Shown here one piece after another: positions 13,384-18,457 of a stretch of DNA of 18,457 bases. The stretch spans positions 1 through 18,457 of the forward strand of contig JAENXB010000030.1 of assembly GCA_016649785.1 (NCBI GenBank), given 5' to 3'. Made by a program: the position numbers and the translations under genes. Below the pieces are notes generated by a model. It was not told the origin of the DNA, searched no databases, and was given only the letters and a program-made list of their open reading frames with translations. Numbering within the stretch: the first letter of the stretch is position 1; every line of letters starts with the position of its first letter. This stretch comes from Flavobacteriaceae bacterium. GTDB taxonomy: Bacteria > Bacteroidota > Bacteroidia > Flavobacteriales > Flavobacteriaceae.

Positions 13384-13652
13384 TATTTATTTCTTTTTTC
13401 AAGGTAGTAGGAAAAGGCAACTGTACCCAAAAAGGCAATAAGGGCCAGGATCATTGCAATGTCCAAAAAGGTAGGCTGATTGGTGATAATACTATAAACT
13501 GCAATAATACCAATCCCCGTAGTAATTATAAGATCCAGCGCGATCACCCGGTCAACAATGCTGGGCCCTTTTAAAAACCTGATGATGATCAAAATTACCG
13601 AGATCGATAAAATCGGGAGTATAATGTAATATAAAAAGTCGTACAATGTCAT
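13383..13652 (-). CDS. mrpF: Mrp Na+/H+ antiporter subunit F
   Basis: 89 residues, three transmembrane helices, with the family motif RFLKGPSIVDRVIALDLI (about 25-42) and a charged C-terminus LEKRNK. It overlaps mrpE by 4 nt (ATGA) and mrpG by 1 nt, so translation is coupled. Small membrane subunit of the antiporter complex. Confidence 0.94.
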   Translation of the reverse strand: MTLYDFLYYIILPILSISVILIIIRFLKGPSIVDRVIALDLIITTGIGIIAVYSIITNQPTFLDIAMILALIAFLGTVAFSYYLEKRNK

Positions 13653-14125
13653 CTTAAAATTTCCAGAATGCGTTTTTCAAATCCGTTTTTAATGCTTCGT
13701 ATAAAACTTTCCTTGCTTGTAATATACATAGAATGAACGTATAAAACCTTTTTATCATCAGATACGTCAAGGCTTAGGGTGCCGGGAGTAAGGGAAATAA
13801 GATTTGCCAAAAAGGTTATTTCCAAATTTGTTTTTACATCCAGAGGTACTTTTACAATACCTGGGGTCATGTTATAGTTTGGGGTCATGACTTCATAAGC
13901 CACTTGCAAATTTGCTTTCACCAATTCATATAAAAAGAAAAAGAAAAAAGTAATTACCTTGGGAAGGATCCTAAAATATTTTGCGTCCCCGGTTCCAGAT
14001 GTGATGAGCCACAACATAAAGAAACTGAGAAGAAAACCAAAAAAGTAATTTGCAAAGAGAAAATTACCTGTAAGGGCGACCCAAATAAAGGTTAGGAGAA
14101 TATTTGACAAAAACCTGTTTTTCAT
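13649..14125 (-). CDS. mrpE: Mrp Na+/H+ antiporter subunit E
   Basis: 158 residues with hydrophobic N-terminal helices. The conserved block LVKANLQVAYEVMTPNYNMTPGIVKV is followed by NLISLTPGTLSLDVSDDKKVLYVH, characteristic of MrpE/MnhE. The C-terminal part is cytoplasmic. It overlaps mrpD by 1 nt (TGATG) and mrpF by 4 nt. Confidence 0.94.
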   Translation of the reverse strand: MKNRFLSNILLTFIWVALTGNFLFANYFFGFLLSFFMLWLITSGTGDAKYFRILPKVITFFFFFLYELVKANLQVAYEVMTPNYNMTPGIVKVPLDVKTNLEITFLANLISLTPGTLSLDVSDDKKVLYVHSMYITSKESFIRSIKNGFEKRILEILR

Positions 14126-15648
14126 CAGTTCAAGTTTTGGTTATTATTTAATACAGCATCAATGTATTGTTGATTATTTAACAATTCATCTGCAACCCTT
14201 GATGAAACCTGTTGAATTTGCTCAGCGCCAAAACCTATATATAAGGATACGAGCGTCAAAAATACAATTGGCCCAATCATTTGGGATTTTTTGACCGTTG
14301 TCAATTTATGAAAATACCTAAAATTCAACCTTTTAGGCAATTCAACCTTATCTTTCCAGAACACATTGGCCCATATTTTTGCGATAATAATTAAAGTTAT
14401 GAAACTTGCAAAGAGAATTCCGCCTACGATCCACCAATTTTCTGCTGAGAAACTAGCTGAAAGCAGGGATATTTTTGGCCAAAATCCAGAAAGCGGTGGG
14501 ATTCCTACCAAAGAGAACAATGCAATTGCAATCAAAAAGCTAATTTTAGGACTATCTGCATACAATCCACCCATTGAACGAATGCTGTTAGTACCCTTTA
14601 TTCTATAAATTAAACCACTAATCATAAATAAATTGGTTTTTATAACAATATCGTGAATTAAATAGAAAATTGCCCCCGCAATAGCAACCTCTGTATATAA
14701 TCCCAAACCGGCAATCATATAGCCAATATGGCAAATAATAAGGTAAGAAAATACTTTGCGAAGGTTGTTTTGTACCAGAGCGCCCAGTCCTCCGGTAATA
14801 AGGGTTAAAAACGCAATTATCAGAATGGTATTTATCAAAAATTCATCGGCGACAAAAATTAAGGTAAATACCCTGAGCATGGCATAAACTCCCACTTTTG
14901 TCAACAATCCCCCAAATATTGCAGATACTGCAGATGGCGGGGTATGGTAGGAATCGGGGAGCCAAAAATAGAGTGGAAACACTGCTGCTTTAATTCCAAA
15001 TCCTATTAAAAATAATACCGCTGTAATATCAACCAATCCGCGGTTTTCAATTAATGCGACTTTAAGGGAAAGATCGGCCATGTTAAGAGAACCGGTTAAA
15101 CCGTAAAGTACGGCGATGGCTGTAAGAAAAATCGTGGAACCCAAAATATTCAGGGTAAAATACTTCACGGCTCCTTCCAATTGCGCTTTTTCACCTCCCA
15201 GGGTAATTAAAACAAAGGAGCTGATAAGAATTATTTCAAACCATACATAAAGATTAAAAATATCACCGGTTAGAAAAGCGCCATTGAGCCCTAATAAAAG
15301 GAAATGGAAAATTGGAAAATATCCAAATTTAAGCCTGGCTACCACAATAGAAGCAGATGAAAAGCTGGAAACAACCAATCCGGAAATAGCTGTTAACAAA
15401 ACCAAAGTCGCTGAAAAGGTATCGGCTACAAAGGTAATTCCAAAAGGGGCCGGCCAATTTCCGGCCTGTACGGTTTGGGTACCATTTTCCCATATATAGG
15501 AAAAAAGCCAGATTGAAACCGCGATATTTACAAATCCACCTACAATACTAATTACCCTCTGCCAGCTAATTTTCTTCCAGGAAAACATTAATATTATGCT
15601 CAAAAACAGTTGAAGCAAGAGGGGATATATAACTAATTGTTGTGTCAT
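14125..15648 (-). CDS. mrpD: Mrp Na+/H+ antiporter subunit D
   Basis: 507-residue polytopic membrane protein related to complex I NuoN/NuoM. Seen: the conserved Glu 138 in NLYVWFEIILISSF, Lys 220 in GFGIKAAVFPLYFWLPDSY, and the following PPSAVSAIFGGLLTKVGVYAMLR (Lys 251), matching ion-path residues known in Bacillus MrpD (E137, K219). The length is normal. It overlaps mrpC by 4 nt (ATGA). Transports protons or Na+ as part of the seven-subunit complex. Confidence 0.96.
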   Translation of the reverse strand: MTQQLVIYPLLLQLFLSIILMFSWKKISWQRVISIVGGFVNIAVSIWLFSYIWENGTQTVQAGNWPAPFGITFVADTFSATLVLLTAISGLVVSSFSSASIVVARLKFGYFPIFHFLLLGLNGAFLTGDIFNLYVWFEIILISSFVLITLGGEKAQLEGAVKYFTLNILGSTIFLTAIAVLYGLTGSLNMADLSLKVALIENRGLVDITAVLFLIGFGIKAAVFPLYFWLPDSYHTPPSAVSAIFGGLLTKVGVYAMLRVFTLIFVADEFLINTILIIAFLTLITGGLGALVQNNLRKVFSYLIICHIGYMIAGLGLYTEVAIAGAIFYLIHDIVIKTNLFMISGLIYRIKGTNSIRSMGGLYADSPKISFLIAIALFSLVGIPPLSGFWPKISLLSASFSAENWWIVGGILFASFITLIIIAKIWANVFWKDKVELPKRLNFRYFHKLTTVKKSQMIGPIVFLTLVSLYIGFGAEQIQQVSSRVADELLNNQQYIDAVLNNNQNLN

Positions 15649-15998
15649 GAATCTTGGTCTATTTCGTTCATTTCATCCAAATCATCGGTTTTCACTACTT
15701 GATAGGCCCTTTTAATCAGGATTATCGCAAAAGATTGCAAGCCAAAACTTATAACAATAGCGGTTAGTATCAATGCCTGTGGAACAGGATCGGCGTAGGC
15801 TGAAAGGAAAACATTTGAATCTCCGGGGATTATTGGCGGACTTCCCTTGGTTATTCTTCCCAGTAAAAATATAAGCAGGTTTGCCCCATTACCCAAAATG
15901 ATGATCCCCAAAATCAATTTCACAAGACTACGCCGTAAGATCATGTAGATCCCGGCGGCGTAAAGCACGCCAATAATAATTGCTAATACTACTTCCAT
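15645..15998 (-). CDS. mrpC: Mrp Na+/H+ antiporter subunit C
   Basis: 117 residues, three helices, NuoK-like. Seen: LVKLILGIIILGNGANLLIFLLGRI (about 25-49) and DPVPQALILTAIVISFGLQSFAIIL (about 70-94), both diagnostic of MrpC/MnhC. A short acidic tail, DDLDEMNEIDQDS, follows. It starts 3 nt after the mrpB stop and overlaps mrpD. Confidence 0.95.
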   Translation of the reverse strand: MEVVLAIIIGVLYAAGIYMILRRSLVKLILGIIILGNGANLLIFLLGRITKGSPPIIPGDSNVFLSAYADPVPQALILTAIVISFGLQSFAIILIKRAYQVVKTDDLDEMNEIDQDS

Positions 15999-16001
15999 AT
16001 A

Positions 16002-16415
16002 TTAAGCAGATTCTGAAATTGTGAAAATTATGGTTAAGGTAACTCCTACGACTACTAAATAAACCCCCATATCAAAAAATAAAGCCGATCCAATTGTCCC
16101 AAGGACTGAAATGGGTTCGTGCATCCAAATCCCGGTCATAAAAGGCAGGTCGAAACCCAATATTGGAGCAATTGCACTCAAAAATGCCAACATTAGGCCT
16201 ATCGGCATTAAAAATCCCGGGTGAATGCGAAGTAAAGCTTTTGTATTTGAGAGTCCATTGGCAAAGGAGTGCAATACAAAGGCGATAGAAGCTATTAATC
16301 CGCCCACAAATCCTCCGCCGGGCAAATAATGCCCCCGTAATAATATAAAGATCGAAAAGATCAACAAAACAGGCAAGAGATAATCTGAGGCTGTTCGTAA
16401 AATTATTGTTTTCAT
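16002..16415 (-). CDS. mrpB: Mrp Na+/H+ antiporter subunit B
   Basis: 137 residues with four transmembrane helices, of the MnhB family. Seen: the N-terminal LRTASDYLLPVLLIFSIFILLRGHYLPGGGFVGGLIASIAFVLH region with the conserved GHxxPGGGF motif (about 29-37), and SALFFDMGVYLVVVGV near the end. ATG 16415 follows the mrpA stop by 33 nt, so mrpA and mrpB are separate genes. Confidence 0.95.
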   Translation of the reverse strand: MKTIILRTASDYLLPVLLIFSIFILLRGHYLPGGGFVGGLIASIAFVLHSFANGLSNTKALLRIHPGFLMPIGLMLAFLSAIAPILGFDLPFMTGIWMHEPISVLGTIGSALFFDMGVYLVVVGVTLTIIFTISESA

Positions 16416-16448
16416 TGCTTTATCGCTTTTCTTAGCTTTCTAAATTCC

Positions 16449-18457
16449 TTAGCGCTGGTCGCTACTTGTCAATCTCAATTTCAGCAACCCAAACACCCCA
16501 ATCGCGGCGATGGCTAATACCGAAATTTCAATGAGGGTATCTGCTCCCCTGAAATCTACCAAAATCACATTTACCACATTTTTCCCGTGCGCCAGCAGAT
16601 AAGCATTTTGAGCGTAATATTCACTGACATCTCTTCCTACCTGTTCTGCCATAACTTCCAAAATAAGAATGGTAATAATGGATCCAAAGGCAATAGATAT
16701 AATCCCATCTTTAATACGCATCTTATGATCGGATAATATCAAATATTTAGGAAGTCGATACAGCACCAATACAAACAGGATGACCGTAAGGGTATCTATA
16801 GAAAATTGGGTCATTGCCAAATCCGGTGCGCTGTAAAATACAAACAGCAAACAAATGGAATATCCTATCACTCCCATAGATGCAACTGCTGCCAATCTGG
16901 ACGATGTAAATAGGGTATACAGGATTGCAACCAGCATTATCAGGCAAATGGTAACCTCATAAAAGGTCAATTCCAAAAGCGTTGAATAATCTAATGAAAA
17001 AGTAGCGGTTAAAAATAATTTATATCCGGTTAATACAATCATGAAAATCATGATCGTTTTGACGTAATTTCGCAAATACCCGTTTTGGAAAAAATTTGTC
17101 CACAGAGCAGAAAATTTTGTAAATAAGTTTCCAAATCCTTCATTGATAGATTTAGGTGAAATAAACTCCAGTTTTGAAATTCTATTCTCCAATTTTGCCG
17201 AAGGTTTTACGGTGAAATAAAGGATAGTTCCGGCAACAATTGTTATTGCACTTAGCAAAAGAACAGTATTGAAACCATGCCAGAGTTTCAGATGAATATC
17301 AGCGCCATCGGCACCCATTGAATTTACAACCGGGGTAAGCAGCGAGGAGTCTATTATCCCGGGAAAAATTCCGAAGAGGATTCCTGCCAAAGCCAGAATT
17401 ACAGGTGCCACCCACAAAAGAGGGCTGGGCATTTTTACCTTTTGATAAGCTTCAGGAAGTTTTCCTGCAAATGGTTTTACCCCTGCTACAAAACCTGCAT
17501 AAAAAAGCAATATTTTTGTTATTACAATTAATATCATTAATAAAACAGTAATTCCGCCAACCTGAAGGGTTCCTTCATAGATTAATTCTTTTCCCAAAAA
17601 TCCCAAACTTGGGGGGATTCCCGCACTGGAGAATGCGGCCAAAAATCCTGCAATGGCAACTGGAAGCAGTACCTTCCTAAGACCTTTTAACACCGTAACA
17701 TCCCTGGTCCCGGTTTGAAGATCTATAATACCTGTCACCAGGAACAATGTAGCTTTATATAGGGCATGTACAATAATAAACAGGGCTGTGGCCAGCAAGG
17801 CATCACGGGTACCTTGTCCAATCATAAAAACCATGATCCCCAGGGCCGAAATTGTTGAATATGCCAGGATCCCCTTTAAATCTGTCCTAAACATTATATG
17901 AATCGCAGAGTAAATCATGGTGATAGCTCCCACAATTATCAGGGTAGTATTCCAGAATTCCTGATTTCCCAGGACCGGAGTGAACCGCATTAACAAGTAA
18001 ACTCCCGCCTTCACCATAGTTGCGGAATGCAGGTAGGTAGAAACGGGGGTTGGCGCTTTCATTGCATCGGGCAACCAAAAATGAAAAGGAAATTGCGCCG
18101 ATTTGGTAAAAGCAGCTATAAAAAATAAGGATACAATAAGAATATAATAAGGACTCGCGGCAATTTCGGCACCGGAATTCAGCATTTCTGAAATACTGTA
18201 AGTTCCGGTCACAGAACCTAAAAATATGGCTCCGGCAAGAAGTGTCAATCCTCCAAGACCAGTTATGGCCAATGCTGTTATTGCTGATTTTCGGGAACCT
18301 TCGTTTGAATTGTTAAATCCAATAAGGAAAAAAGAGCTGATACTGGTAAGTTCCCAGAAAATAAAGAGCGTGATCAGGTTGTCTGAAAGAACAAGCCCAA
18401 GCATGGAGGCCATAAACATGCTTAAATACCCATAAAATCTATCGAGATATTTATGAT
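16449..18457 (-). CDS. mrpA: Mrp Na+/H+ antiporter subunit A (5' end beyond the window)
   Basis: About 669 residues are visible; the frame stays open through the right edge, so the true N-terminus lies outside. The ATG at 18419 is internal. Seen: the NuoL-like core with FWELTSISSF, FPFHFWLPDAMKAPTPVSTYLHSATMVKAGVYLL and FRTDLKGILAYSTISALG, then a linker, then a DUF4040/MbhD-like part (YSAPDLAMTQFSIDTLTVILFVLVLYRLP) and an MbhE-like end (VNVILVDFRGADTLIEISVLAIAA). This is the long fused MrpA of seven-gene mrp operons. It is the largest subunit and part of the ion-translocating path; the operon promoter lies outside the window. Confidence 0.95.
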   Translation of the reverse strand, partial: HKYLDRFYGYLSMFMASMLGLVLSDNLITLFIFWELTSISSFFLIGFNNSNEGSRKSAITALAITGLGGLTLLAGAIFLGSVTGTYSISEMLNSGAEIAASPYYILIVSLFFIAAFTKSAQFPFHFWLPDAMKAPTPVSTYLHSATMVKAGVYLLMRFTPVLGNQEFWNTTLIIVGAITMIYSAIHIMFRTDLKGILAYSTISALGIMVFMIGQGTRDALLATALFIIVHALYKATLFLVTGIIDLQTGTRDVTVLKGLRKVLLPVAIAGFLAAFSSAGIPPSLGFLGKELIYEGTLQVGGITVLLMILIVITKILLFYAGFVAGVKPFAGKLPEAYQKVKMPSPLLWVAPVILALAGILFGIFPGIIDSSLLTPVVNSMGADGADIHLKLWHGFNTVLLLSAITIVAGTILYFTVKPSAKLENRISKLEFISPKSINEGFGNLFTKFSALWTNFFQNGYLRNYVKTIMIFMIVLTGYKLFLTATFSLDYSTLLELTFYEVTICLIMLVAILYTLFTSSRLAAVASMGVIGYSICLLFVFYSAPDLAMTQFSIDTLTVILFVLVLYRLPKYLILSDHKMRIKDGIISIAFGSIITILILEVMAEQVGRDVSEYYAQNAYLLAHGKNVVNVILVDFRGADTLIEISVLAIAAIGVFGLLKLRLTSSDQR

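Noticed and set aside
1..18457. CRISPR array, tRNA, rRNA, insertion sequence, prophage or defence system
   Set aside because: No regularly spaced repeats, cloverleaf, transposase, integrase or nuclease modules were seen. The accessory content is limited to the small island at 2854-5206.

Overview
The window looks like chromosome of a member of the Bacteroidota, most likely a Flavobacteriaceae (Gramella/Salegentibacter-like; genus is inference). The evidence is low G+C, AT-rich leaders without Shine-Dalgarno sites, several TAnnTTTG (-7 type) promoter elements, palindromic repeats of a kind I recall from Flavobacteriia, and the protein sequences themselves (HU, RNase G, BioB, Mrp). No rRNA, tRNA, CRISPR array or insertion sequence is visible.

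Left part (1-2853): the 5' part of mutY on the minus strand is divergent from an HU-family DNA-binding gene. HU is followed by a 29-codon gene for an extremely basic peptide and then by rng (RNase G/E). A terminator overlaps the stop of the 29-codon gene and another follows rng.

Island (about 2854-5206): an AT-richer segment holds a broken HExxH lipoprotein gene (one frameshift plus one in-frame stop) and a small secreted protein of unknown function. It is bounded by two near-identical terminator sequences, one after rng and one before recX.

Middle part (5311-12509): recX is followed, on the minus strand, by a biotin locus in transcriptional order bioF, bioD, bioA, a FabF-like ketosynthase, bioB and a JmjC/cupin-type oxygenase. 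Together bioF-A-D-B convert pimeloyl-thioester plus alanine to biotin. No bioC, bioH, bioG, bioW or bioI is present, so the ketosynthase is a candidate for making or handling the pimeloyl precursor. Each of the three gaps between bioF, bioD, bioA and the ketosynthase contains a different palindromic element, and bioF itself appears to carry two in-frame repeat insertions. TAnnTTTG elements lie before bioF, bioD, the ketosynthase and bioB, so the locus may be several short transcripts.

Right part (12545-18457): an MgtC-family membrane protein gene on the plus strand meets a full seven-gene Mrp Na+/H+ antiporter operon on the minus strand (mrpA-G). The genes are tightly overlapped, and mrpA runs off the right edge. 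Two convergent gene pairs (recX/cupin and mgtC/mrpG) overlap at their stops with no space for a terminator.
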